A DNA stretch of 64,000 bases from contig NZ_JALJVY010000002.1 in assembly GCF_024168485.1 (NCBI RefSeq), forward strand, positions 124,001 through 188,000, read 5' to 3'. Source of the DNA: Sphingobium sp. OAS761 (lineage in GTDB: Bacteria > Pseudomonadota > Alphaproteobacteria > Sphingomonadales > Sphingomonadaceae). Within the stretch, counting starts at the first letter, position 1, and each line of letters starts with the position of its first letter. Under the pieces are notes generated by a model, which saw only the letters and a program-made list of their open reading frames with translations, ran no database searches and had not been told where the DNA came from. A program made the position numbers and the translations under genes. Below, piece after piece: positions 38,014 through 46,339 of this stretch.

Positions 38014-39270
38014 ATGACGACCAGGCGCTTTTTCATCATCGAGCAGGATCCGGACGGATTCCCGCCGCCTCCCGCCGTTGAAAGCGTACCCGGTCGGGGT
38101 CGCGTCCCGGTCGCGCTGAGGCCGATGGGGGGCAGAGGCCGCCCGGCGCGTCCCACGGCCGAGCAGCCGACCCGCGTGAAGGTGGCCACGGCCGAACTCT
38201 CGGACAAGGAGGCATCGGCGGAGCGCCGCCGCGAAGGCGTGCGCATGATCGGTCGGGCCATGCCGGTGCGGCTCATTGCCTATGGCGACCGGGAACCGGT
38301 TCCGGCCGCCATGGGGGCGAGCTGGGGCATCGCCGCGACGGGCGCGGATCGAAGCCCGCGCACGGGAAACGGCGTGACCGTGGCGGTGCTCGATACCGGC
38401 ATCAACAAGAAACATCCTGCCTTTGCCGGCATGGAACTCGTCTGTCGCGATTTCACCGTCGATGGTGAGGTCAAGACGGCGGTAGACCGGCATGGGCACG
38501 GCACCCATTGCGCCGGCACGATCTTCGGCCGCGAAATCGACGGCACGCGGATCGGCGTTGCCCCGGGCATCGAACGTGCATTGATCGGGAAGGTTCTGCC
38601 AGACGATGGCGGCGGCGACTCCGGGATGCTGTTCGATGCCTTGACCTGGGCCAGCCGGGAGGGGGCGAACATCGTCTCCATGTCGCTCGGCTTCGACTTC
38701 CCGGGGCTGGTCGCGACATTGACGCAGGACGGCATGGCGCCGGAAGTGGCGGCCTCCAATGCGCTGGTCGTGTTCGGCCAGAATCTGCGGGCGTTCGACA
38801 CGTTGATGGCCAATTTCCGCGTCAGCGAGTTCATCGGCCGCAATATGCTGGTGGTCAGCGCGGCGGGGAACGAAAGCCGGCGCGATCAGGCGGCAGACTT
38901 CCGCATCTCGACATCGCTGCCTGCGGCGACGCTCGGCGTTGTCTCGGTCGCGGCCTACGGCCAGAATGGCGGGGGTTTCAGAATCGCTCCCTTTTCCAAT
39001 ATCGACGCGCTGATCGCGGGCCCGGGCGTGGACATCGTCTCCGCGGATCTGAAAAAGGGGCTCGCCCGCATGAGCGGCACCAGCCAGGCCTGCCCCCATG
39101 TCGCGGGCCTCGCGGCCCTGTGGTGGGAAGCGATCGCGGCCGGGGGCGAGACGCCGACCCCTGACCGGGTCCGCGAAAAACTGTTCAGCGCGGCCGTGAC
39201 CGACGGCCTGCCCGCCGACTGCGATGAAACCGAGCGTGGCCGTGGCCGCGCGCTGGCGCCGCTCGGTTGA
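38014..39270 (+). CDS. Cytosolic subtilase (S8) serine protease
   Basis: 418 residues without a signal peptide. The catalytic triad is intact: Asp127 in V-L-D-T-G-I-N, His162 in R-H-G-H-G-T-H-C-A-G and Ser357 in G-T-S-Q-A-C-P-H-V-A-G-L, with oxyanion Asn286 in S-A-A-G-N-E-S. The first 100 residues are Arg/Pro-rich and may be an inhibitory pro-segment. An insert between about 230 and 275 is larger than in plain subtilisins. Its stop is 7 nt before the caspase start, so both are in one operon. Intracellular location and neighbours suggest a regulated suicide or zymogen-cleaving protease. Confidence 0.93.
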   Translation: MTTRRFFIIEQDPDGFPPPPAVESVPGRGRVPVALRPMGGRGRPARPTAEQPTRVKVATAELSDKEASAERRREGVRMIGRAMPVRLIAYGDREPVPAAMGASWGIAATGADRSPRTGNGVTVAVLDTGINKKHPAFAGMELVCRDFTVDGEVKTAVDRHGHGTHCAGTIFGREIDGTRIGVAPGIERALIGKVLPDDGGGDSGMLFDALTWASREGANIVSMSLGFDFPGLVATLTQDGMAPEVAASNALVVFGQNLRAFDTLMANFRVSEFIGRNMLVVSAAGNESRRDQAADFRISTSLPAATLGVVSVAAYGQNGGGFRIAPFSNIDALIAGPGVDIVSADLKKGLARMSGTSQACPHVAGLAALWWEAIAAGGETPTPDRVREKLFSAAVTDGLPADCDETERGRGRALAPLG

Positions 39271-39277
39271 GGCTGGC

Positions 39278-40501
39278 ATGGCGGATCCCGCTCTTCTCTT
39301 CCATGACCCGTCCGACCGGGACGGGACGCATGTGCTGCTGATCGGCATCGGCGACTATCCCTGGCTGGAGGATGGCGCCGACTATGACCCGGCGCTGCAT
39401 GACGACAATGCGATGGGCATGGGCCAGCTCGCGGCGCCTGCAACATCGATCCGCCGCCTGGCAGACTGGTTTCTGGATTCCCAGGGTTTCGACAATGCGG
39501 AACGGCCGCTCGCGAGCCTGGCGATGCTGCTGTCCGAGCCGACGCCCGCGCGGTACGATCACCCCCGGGCCAAGCCGGCGGCGCGGGTGCCGCGCGGGAC
39601 CGTCGCCGACGTGGAAAAGGCGGTTGAGGCCTGGGTCGAGCGTGCCTCCGGCAGGCGTGGAAATGCGCTGGTTTTCGCCTTTTGCGGACATGGCCTGCAA
39701 TCGGGCAACCCGGTCCTGCTGTGCCGGGATTATGGCCGCAGCCGCCAGAACCGCTTCAAGGGCGCGATCGATTTCGAACAATTCCGCATTGCGCTGTCCA
39801 CTCGCCAGCCAGACCAGCAATTATTGCTGGTCGATGCGTGCCGAACGCCGGACGCGGAAGCGGAACTTCTGGGCCAGGCCACGCCCGGCAATCCTCTTCT
39901 CTCCATTTTCAGCCTGGCCGGTCGCGACAGTGCTCCGGCTCAGCAGAGCGTCCATTTCGCGACATCCCTCTATACCCCGGCATGGGGCCGCGCCGATGGC
40001 GCCACCCTGTTCAACGACGCGCTTCTGGCGGCGCTGACGGGGGGCGGCGCGGATCAGACGGCCGAATGGTGGGTGACGACCAGCCGCCTTCATTCGGCGC
40101 TGGCGACCTATCTTGCCCGAATTTCCAGCCAGGAAGGCATCGTGCAACGGCCCGCCGCGCAAACGCAGGATTTCCGGATCTGCAAGCCCGAACGTATCGC
40201 CGTACCGCTCTATATCACCGCCAACGAGCCCGACATATGGAAAGAGGAGGTCTGGATCGACGCGATGCGCGGTGGCGCACTGGCGCACAGCTTCACTTAC
40301 AAGCCGCCGGCAGGCACGGGCAATCCGGGTGCCACGCCATGCGCGCTCAGGCTGGTCAATCCGACCCAGCGCGTGCGCGACGTCATTTATGGCGTATCGG
40401 CGCGATTTGCGGCGGCATCGCGTTTCAGCGCCACCCCGGAGGAAATCATTGCCTATCCGCCCGAGGTCACGTGCGAATTGCGTGTGAGCAAGCAGCCATG
40501 A
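39278..40501 (+). CDS. Caspase-like (C14) cysteine protease
   Basis: 407 residues from ATG 39278. The caspase p20 fold is indicated by V-L-L-I-G-I-G-D-Y near the start. Catalytic His138 lies in F-A-F-C-G-H-G and Cys188 in L-L-L-V-D-A-C-R-T, at normal spacing. The C-terminal 120 residues form a separate part with beta propensity (V-P-L-Y-I-T-A...). No signal peptide. Bacterial caspases of this kind (metacaspase-like) often act in abortive infection, cleaving at basic or acidic residues. It is linked by ATGA to the next gene. Confidence 0.9.
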   Translation: MADPALLFHDPSDRDGTHVLLIGIGDYPWLEDGADYDPALHDDNAMGMGQLAAPATSIRRLADWFLDSQGFDNAERPLASLAMLLSEPTPARYDHPRAKPAARVPRGTVADVEKAVEAWVERASGRRGNALVFAFCGHGLQSGNPVLLCRDYGRSRQNRFKGAIDFEQFRIALSTRQPDQQLLLVDACRTPDAEAELLGQATPGNPLLSIFSLAGRDSAPAQQSVHFATSLYTPAWGRADGATLFNDALLAALTGGGADQTAEWWVTTSRLHSALATYLARISSQEGIVQRPAAQTQDFRICKPERIAVPLYITANEPDIWKEEVWIDAMRGGALAHSFTYKPPAGTGNPGATPCALRLVNPTQRVRDVIYGVSARFAAASRFSATPEEIIAYPPEVTCELRVSKQP

Positions 40502-41841
40502 TGGTAAGCCCGGCAGGTATATCGATCAGCTTCGGCGGAACCCGGGGAAGCGACGACGACAGTCGTCCAGTGGTCGCGCGCGTCTTCGGCTTTGCCCGTG
40601 ACGACGAAGAACGTCCGATCAGTCATGAAATGGTCGTGCCCGCCGGGCAGACCGTATCGCAGGACCTTCCCCAGGGCATGTATAATGTGCAGCTGACCCT
40701 GCCTTCAGGGCGCATCCTCCAGCGCAACGTGCAGATCAACGAGGACAGCAACGAACGCTACACCTTCTTTGAGGATTTCGCGCCCGGTGCCGGCTTCAGC
40801 CTTCAGGAAACGATGGGACAGGCGGACCGGTCCAGCCTGTCGCGTGCCCTGTCCGCATCGGGCAACAGCAGCAGCGATGAGTATTTCAAGGCACTGGAAC
40901 GCGCCAGCACGATCGATTCCACGACGACATCGCCGCTGCAAAGCTTCAGAAAGGGGTTGCGATATTGGCGGACGCCGGCACCCGCGTCGCCCCTGCCCGC
41001 CCCGCCTGTCCATGCCACGATGTCGCTGCTGCGCGACCCGGTTCTGGACATGACGCAAAATGACCCGCCCCCTTCGGAGGCCGACGCCATTGCCCCGGCG
41101 GAACTGCTTGGAAACGGGGCGATGTGGCGCATAGCGTCCGACCGCGTCGCTTCCCCCGACAAGCATGTCCGACATTGGGCTCATGTTACCTTGCCAAATG
41201 GCCGGGTCGAGGTCGCCAGCCTGCCGCTGCCCTGGCTCTGCGCTGCGTCTGGCACGCTGTCACAGGCGACCCTGCTGGTGGACCCCGCCCGGACCGACGA
41301 TGCGGCGACCCGGGTGGCGGTGGACGACGCGGCCATGGCTGGCCTGCTGTCCTTTCTCGATCGAGGCCAGGCCAATGCCGCTGGCCCGATGCTCGAAATG
41401 CTGGAACGCGACGACGTGATCGAACGCGTGATCCGCGACGGACAAAATTCCCTTGCCGCCTGCGCCGCCGCTTATGTCGGCTTGGCGGTGTATGATCCGT
41501 ATGAGCGGGAAATCTGGGACGCGCGCTTATATGATTGCATGATGCGCTATCCCCATGTGCCGGACGCGGCTATCGTCCATGCGCGCCGCGCGATCCTGCG
41601 TCCGCAGAACAGCGACGACAACGGCGAGGCCGCCGAGGCGCTGCGACGGGCCTGCGCGGCGGGCATTCCCTATTTCAGCGCCGGTGTCCCCTTGTTACAG
41701 GAAATGCTGCTGCTGCTGTCGCCTGATTTCCCTGACCTTGCCCCGCTGGCGGCGCGTGCGGCGCAACTCGCCGCGCGAACCGACCTGGGCCAGGCCTTCA
41801 CGGTTCTGCGCTACGCCGCGCCAAAGGAGGACAGGACATGA
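40498..41841 (+). CDS. Unknown protein with N-terminal beta-rich domain, between caspase and MBL genes
   Basis: 447 residues; the start overlaps the caspase stop and the end overlaps the next start, both by ATGA. The first 100 residues look like a beta-sandwich (V-P-A-G-Q-T-V, D-L-P-Q-G-M-Y-N-V-Q-L-T-L-P-S-G-R). A Ser-rich linker and a Pro-rich stretch follow. The C-terminal third is helical and repeat-like (A-C-A-A-A-Y-V-G-L-A-V...). No catalytic motif is seen. It may be an adaptor or a substrate of the neighbouring proteases. No family is recognised. Confidence 0.75.
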   Translation: MMVSPAGISISFGGTRGSDDDSRPVVARVFGFARDDEERPISHEMVVPAGQTVSQDLPQGMYNVQLTLPSGRILQRNVQINEDSNERYTFFEDFAPGAGFSLQETMGQADRSSLSRALSASGNSSSDEYFKALERASTIDSTTTSPLQSFRKGLRYWRTPAPASPLPAPPVHATMSLLRDPVLDMTQNDPPPSEADAIAPAELLGNGAMWRIASDRVASPDKHVRHWAHVTLPNGRVEVASLPLPWLCAASGTLSQATLLVDPARTDDAATRVAVDDAAMAGLLSFLDRGQANAAGPMLEMLERDDVIERVIRDGQNSLAACAAAYVGLAVYDPYEREIWDARLYDCMMRYPHVPDAAIVHARRAILRPQNSDDNGEAAEALRRACAAGIPYFSAGVPLLQEMLLLLSPDFPDLAPLAARAAQLAARTDLGQAFTVLRYAAPKEDRT

Positions 41842-42890
41842 GCGTGTTTCGTCTCTCGATGCTGCCGGCCAACGAAGGCGACTGCCTGATCCTGAGCTAT
41901 GGCGACGGCGTGCAGCCGTTGCGACATGTGGTGGTCGATGGCGGACGCAAGGGATGCTGGGCGCATCTGAAACCGGCGCTCAGCACGATCGAGGCCTATG
42001 GCGAAACCGTGGAACTGCTGCTGTTGAGCCATATCGATGCGGATCATATCGACGGGTTGCGCGCCTTTGCGGAAGATCCGCATCCGCCGCTGGTCCCGAT
42101 CGAAATATGGCATAACGGCTTTGTCCAGTTGCAGGGACTTGCCACCCGCGGCGGCTTGCAACCCATGGGTTTTCCCGCCGCCGATGCCTATAGCAAGGCG
42201 CTGGCGGACAAGGGCTGGACGCTCAACCATCATTTCGGCGGCAAAGCCATTGTCGTCGGCGATGAGCCCATGACGTTCGATTTTGCGGACCTGCGGTTGA
42301 CGTTGCTGTCACCCACCGTGTCCAAACTGCGCCAGCTCTGGTCGGGCTGGCGAACCTGGCACGACGCGCAGGCGGGCGGCTTGCAGCCCCTGGGCAAGCG
42401 GCCGATGCCGGCGGTACTGGATGTCGAGCGGCTCAGCGCGGCCAGCCCCGAGGATTCGACCGTTCCCAACGGCTCCAGCATCGCGATGATCATCGAATAT
42501 GGCGGCCGGTCGGTGCTGCTCGGTGCGGACGCTCATCCCGACATTCTGACAGACATGCTGGACAAGCTTGCCGTCGATGGCGCGCTTCCCCGGTTCGACC
42601 TCGTCAAGCTGCCGCATCATGGCAGTCGTGCCAACGTGACCCGCGCCCTGCTGGAAAGGATGGACTGCCATCGTTTCGCCATCTCGACCAGCGGCGCGGT
42701 TTTCGGCCACCCCGATCCGGAGGCCATCAGCCGGATCCTGCGTTTCGGCAGCGCCGGTCACAAGCTGTTCTATTTCAACTATGCCAGCGACCGGACCACG
42801 CCGTGGAACGACGGAGCGCTGAAACAGCGCTGGGATTATGAGTGTCGGTTCCCCGACCAGGAAAGGCAACCGTTGGTCATCGACATATAG
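41838..42890 (+). CDS. Metallo-beta-lactamase-fold hydrolase (ComEC/Rec2-like MBL domain)
   Basis: 350 residues, soluble. The metal motif L-S-H-I-D-A-D-H-I-D-G-L (H-x-D-x-D-H) is intact. Further ligands lie in L-G-A-D-A-H and L-P-H-H-G-S, with a C-terminal His in F-G-H-P. This pattern is that of the stand-alone ComEC-like MBL proteins often found in defence and conflict loci, possibly acting on nucleic acids or nucleotides. There is no membrane competence region, so it is not a DNA-uptake channel. Last gene of the plus-strand protease operon. Confidence 0.88.
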   Translation: MSVFRLSMLPANEGDCLILSYGDGVQPLRHVVVDGGRKGCWAHLKPALSTIEAYGETVELLLLSHIDADHIDGLRAFAEDPHPPLVPIEIWHNGFVQLQGLATRGGLQPMGFPAADAYSKALADKGWTLNHHFGGKAIVVGDEPMTFDFADLRLTLLSPTVSKLRQLWSGWRTWHDAQAGGLQPLGKRPMPAVLDVERLSAASPEDSTVPNGSSIAMIIEYGGRSVLLGADAHPDILTDMLDKLAVDGALPRFDLVKLPHHGSRANVTRALLERMDCHRFAISTSGAVFGHPDPEAISRILRFGSAGHKLFYFNYASDRTTPWNDGALKQRWDYECRFPDQERQPLVIDI

Positions 42891-42898
42891 GCCGGCGA

Positions 42899-43792
42899 TC
42901 AGGTGGATGGCGGCGGATCGTGCGGCGCCGGGTCCGGTGCCGGTTCCAGCCTGACCAATTGCGGCAATATCCAGGTCCACAGCAGCACCAATATGCTGGC
43001 AACCTTCTGAATCTGTTGCTGCTGCATCCTGGCGTCGATGTCGGTGTGCAGGACATATTTGATGTTTTCGGCCAGCGACAGGTCCAGCGTCGCACCGACC
43101 CACAGCAGGAAAGACATGGCGGATACCGCCACGGCGGCCTTGTTGACCGTACCCTGCGCGCTGCGCAGCGCTGCGACGCGCACCACGATGACCGCAAGCA
43201 GCACGACGGCCACCAGCCACAGCGCACCGCCCCCGGCGATCTGGACCGCGGCCAGATAGACCGTCACTGCCTCGGCCGGGAACATCGTCATCAGCTTGGC
43301 GAACCAGGGCGGATCCGCAGCCGGCTTGGGCGGCGGGGGGGGCGTCGGGGCGCCACCGCTTTCCGCACCGGTCAGCGCAGGTGGCACGCGGGGAAAAGGC
43401 ATTGCCACATATGTCCTGGTGCTTTTTGTCCGCAATTGTCCGGAAAATCGCAGGAAGCTGCTTTCGCGGAGCGCGGAGGTCACCGCCTCCAGCGCATCGC
43501 CACCCTGATTGGAGTGGTCATAGACCGGTTGCTGGCTGGCAGCGCTGCCCGGCACCATCTGGGCGATGGCGGCCAGCCCTTTTCGCGCATGTGCCAGCGG
43601 CAGATCATAATAGGCCGAATTGTCACCGAAACGCGGCGCGGTCATGAAGGCGTTGAGCTGGCCGTTGTAAAAAAGATGCAAAGCCGAAAACGCCCCGCGT
43701 TCCGCATCCGAAAAGCGCCCGTCGCCGGCCAGCGCGTGCAGAGCGTCGCGGAATGCCACAGCCGCGTCGATCAGATCGGATTTGCTCGCCAT
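42899..43792 (-). CDS. Membrane protein with about three C-terminal helices
   Basis: 297 residues from the ATG overlapping the upstream stop (TGATG). Residues 1-130 are soluble with helical content (A-F-R-D-A-L-H-A-L and L-R-E-S-S-F-L-R-F). A poly-Pro linker (T-P-P-P-P-P-K-P) leads to three hydrophobic helices (V-T-V-Y-L-A-A-V-Q-I-A-G, L-V-A-V-V-L-L-A-V-I-V-V, and I-L-V-L-L-W-T-W-I-L-P) with a Q-rich stretch (M-Q-Q-Q-Q-I-Q) before the last. No family is recognised. It could be a pore-like effector or an anchor. Coupled to the lipoprotein gene. Confidence 0.7.
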   Translation of the reverse strand: MASKSDLIDAAVAFRDALHALAGDGRFSDAERGAFSALHLFYNGQLNAFMTAPRFGDNSAYYDLPLAHARKGLAAIAQMVPGSAASQQPVYDHSNQGGDALEAVTSALRESSFLRFSGQLRTKSTRTYVAMPFPRVPPALTGAESGGAPTPPPPPKPAADPPWFAKLMTMFPAEAVTVYLAAVQIAGGGALWLVAVVLLAVIVVRVAALRSAQGTVNKAAVAVSAMSFLLWVGATLDLSLAENIKYVLHTDIDARMQQQQIQKVASILVLLWTWILPQLVRLEPAPDPAPHDPPPST

Positions 43793-44913
43793 CAGATCAC
43801 CCCCCATGCAGAAACGGCCTTCGCGACCAGGCCCAGCGCGTCGATGATGCGCTTGCCGGACTCGTCCGCCGCCTTCGCGCGTTGTGCATCCGTCGGATTG
43901 TCCAGAGCGTGGCGCAGGTCCGCCTGCTCCCTGTCGAGTTGTTCGACCGATTTCAGGAATGCGTCCGTGGTCGGCTTCACCTTCTCGCGGTCGCTGACAG
44001 ACTGGCGATACAGCGTGAGCAACGCGAGGCGTCCGTCGAAATCCAGCTTGCCGCGTTCATTCTCATAGGCGGTGCGCAAATTATCGACCGTGACCTGCGA
44101 ATATCCCGCGGTGGCCACTTCCTGCCATTGCCGGATCTGCACGGGCAGGCTGGCGATCGCCTGTTCAACCTTGTCGCCATGCGCGCGCAGGGCAGCCCTG
44201 ATATCGCGCACCTGTCCGGCTTCGTGCGACAGCGCCGCCACGAAATCGAGCAGCGCCACCGCGGCTTCGACCTGCTTGGACTTGAGGTCGGGCAGCGCGG
44301 GCAAGGAGGTGCCCGTCAACCCTTCGGCGATGGTCTTGGCCTCGGCCGCCTTGGCGGCGATGTCGTCCATCTGCTTACGGATGTCGGGTTTGGGCTCCGC
44401 GACAATACGGGCCAGCGCGGCGCCATAATCGCCGATCGCGCCGATCAGCAGCACGGTAGGCTTCAACGCCTCCGAACTGGCAGGACTGAAGCTGACCGAC
44501 TTGACCCTGTAATTTGCCAGGACGGCGTCCGCGCCATTGGCGCACAACGGCGCCCTGGGATCATTCGGCACCGGCGGACGCAAGGGCACGAAGATATAGA
44601 CGGGGTCCACCGGCGAACAATGCGGGTCGCTGGCGATCAAGGTAAGATAGGCACGGGCGCGACGCGCCTCGGCATCGTCGATTGCCGACCTGGCTTTGGC
44701 TACCACGGCAGACGAGGCGGCACTGACATTGCCCGCCGTTTCGACACGCACCCGATTCATGCCGCAACCCGCCATCAGAACGGAAAGCAGCAGGGTCATG
44801 CAGACGATCGCGGGCTTCCCGCCACGGGCACGCCAGCCAACGGCTCCCTGCGCCGGCACCATATACATGGATGCCGTCGCCTTGCCATTTCCCCAGGATC
44901 GGAAGCCCCCCAT
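43792..44913 (-). CDS. Lipoprotein with helical/coiled-coil content, unknown
   Basis: 373 residues; ATG 44913 has GAGGGG upstream. The hydrophobic stretch M-T-L-L-L-S-V-L-M-A-G-C is a lipobox, though the preceding leader is unusually long (about 38 residues), so a downstream start is possible. The mature protein is largely helical (D-I-R-K-Q-M-D-D-I-A-A-K-A-A-E-A-K and S-V-E-Q-L-D-R-E-Q-A-D-L-R), consistent with a rod-like envelope protein. It is expressed with the three-helix membrane protein, perhaps as one envelope assembly. Confidence 0.7.
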   Translation of the reverse strand: MGGFRSWGNGKATASMYMVPAQGAVGWRARGGKPAIVCMTLLLSVLMAGCGMNRVRVETAGNVSAASSAVVAKARSAIDDAEARRARAYLTLIASDPHCSPVDPVYIFVPLRPPVPNDPRAPLCANGADAVLANYRVKSVSFSPASSEALKPTVLLIGAIGDYGAALARIVAEPKPDIRKQMDDIAAKAAEAKTIAEGLTGTSLPALPDLKSKQVEAAVALLDFVAALSHEAGQVRDIRAALRAHGDKVEQAIASLPVQIRQWQEVATAGYSQVTVDNLRTAYENERGKLDFDGRLALLTLYRQSVSDREKVKPTTDAFLKSVEQLDREQADLRHALDNPTDAQRAKAADESGKRIIDALGLVAKAVSAWGVI

Positions 44914-45174
44914 GGCACCCCTCTACCGCAAAGCAACGAAGTCACGGAAAGGTTGGCAAAAATGCCTTCCCCGCCCGAATCGTCCATAGAAACAATGAAA
45001 ATGTAACTTGCTTTAACCTTGATCGAAGTAGCGCATATAGTCAAATCAATTGACGACTTTAGGCATGACCAGTTGATTCCGTTTCGGATGTCATACCATC
45101 TGGCATCGTAATGAACTGGTGATGGAAAACCAAATCGTGTATACAGGCATTATTTCAGAAGCGGGGCGGTATCG

Positions 45175-46068
45175 ATGCGGTTGACGTCCATCACGAAAAT
45201 GGGGGGAGAAGCGGCGACGCCGCTTCCCCGGGCCTTGACCGAGGAAATCATCCTGCCAGGCGCACCGGCCGCCCTGCCATCCAAACCGGGCACGGTGCGA
45301 CGGCTGGCGACCCTTGCCAGATCGCCCGTATCGGCGGCACGCGGCATGGGTTTTGGCATCCGCTCGATTATCGGCTCGGACGAACGCACGCGCATCCATG
45401 CCACGGAAGAGGCGCCCTGGCGGATGATCTGCGCGCTGGAGATCGCCAGCCCCTGGGGCGATTTCATCGGGACCGGCTGGTTCGCGGGTCCGCGCACGAT
45501 CATCACCGCCGGACATTGCGTATTCGACCGCGCACAGATGGGCGGATGGGCCAGCACGATCACGGTCACCCCCGGCCGCGACGGCGCCGAAAAGCCCTTT
45601 GGCCAGATGCGCGCCACCAAATTTTCAAGCACCGATGCCTGGATCGAGCGACAGGACCCCGATTTCGATGTGGCCGCCATCCACCTGCCTGCCGACGCGG
45701 CAGTGCCGGCGGACATCGGCTGGTTCGGCGTGGCTGCCTATCCCAACGACAAATTGACGGGAATGAGCGTGAACGTCAGCGGTTATCCCGGCGACCGGGG
45801 CGACGGCACCGAACAATGGTGGGCGCGCAACCGCATCCACCGCCTGGCGCCGCGCCGGATATTCTACGATGTCGACACGATGGGCGGACAAAGCGGCGCC
45901 CCGGTCTATGTACTGCCGGACGCGCGCACGCCGCCCGTGGTGATCGGCGTCCATGCCTATGGCGTCGGCGGCTCCGCGGCCGCAGGTCAGGATTTGAATT
46001 CAGGGCCCCGGATGATCCCGGAGCTGACGGAATGCATTGCCGGCTGGATCGCGGCCGACGCGGGGTGA
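45175..46068 (+). CDS. V8/glutamyl-endopeptidase-like serine protease
   Basis: 297 residues with no evident signal peptide. The trypsin-fold triad is His114 in I-T-A-G-H-C-V, Asp165 in D-F-D-V-A-A-I and Ser240 in G-G-Q-S-G-A-P-V, the G-x-S-G-x-P pattern typical of V8-like enzymes. About 80 residues precede the fold and may be a pro-segment (I-H-A-T-E-E-A-P-W before the mature core). It is the second trypsin-fold protease of the island but only distantly like the first. It leads an operon with the patatins. Confidence 0.9.
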   Translation: MRLTSITKMGGEAATPLPRALTEEIILPGAPAALPSKPGTVRRLATLARSPVSAARGMGFGIRSIIGSDERTRIHATEEAPWRMICALEIASPWGDFIGTGWFAGPRTIITAGHCVFDRAQMGGWASTITVTPGRDGAEKPFGQMRATKFSSTDAWIERQDPDFDVAAIHLPADAAVPADIGWFGVAAYPNDKLTGMSVNVSGYPGDRGDGTEQWWARNRIHRLAPRRIFYDVDTMGGQSGAPVYVLPDARTPPVVIGVHAYGVGGSAAAGQDLNSGPRMIPELTECIAGWIAADAG

Positions 46069-46072
46069 TCCC

Positions 46073-46327
46073 ATGACGCGCCATGCGGTTGTCGGACAGG
46101 TCCTATCGGGAAATGGCGCGCCGGTGGCGGGCGCGTTCGTCATGGTGACCGGCGGGACAAGTCCGTCGCCCGACATTGCCGCGCGAACGGATCGGACGGG
46201 CTGTTTCCGGCTGGCGCTGCCCGATGGTCATTTCACGCTGGAGGCGCATCATCGCGATGCGCATGGCCGGGTCACCATTGATGTCGAAGGCGAAATGACG
46301 CCGGTCAGGCTGGTGGTGAAGGATTGA
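46073..46327 (+). CDS. Small carboxypeptidase-regulatory-like beta-sandwich protein
   Basis: 84 residues, starting 4 nt after the V8-like stop. It reads V-V-G-Q-V-L-S-G-N-G-A-P-V-A-G-A-F-V-M-V, then T-D-R-T-G-C-F-R-L-A-L-P-D-G-H-F-T-L-E-A. This is the hallmark pattern of the carboxypeptidase regulatory-like/transthyretin-like fold, here as a lone domain. It may bind or cap the adjacent protease. No catalytic residues are expected. Confidence 0.8.
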   Translation: MTRHAVVGQVLSGNGAPVAGAFVMVTGGTSPSPDIAARTDRTGCFRLALPDGHFTLEAHHRDAHGRVTIDVEGEMTPVRLVVKD

Positions 46328-46339
46328 AGGGGGACAGGC

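Noticed and set aside
41838-42890. DNA-uptake protein ComEC
   Set aside because: Only the MBL-type domain is present; the membrane channel and OB-fold parts are missing.
45066-45120. ACCAGTT/AACTGGT inverted repeat upstream of the V8-like gene
   Set aside because: Seven-base arms 39 bp apart are likely by chance in this AT-richer spacer; not listed as an operator.
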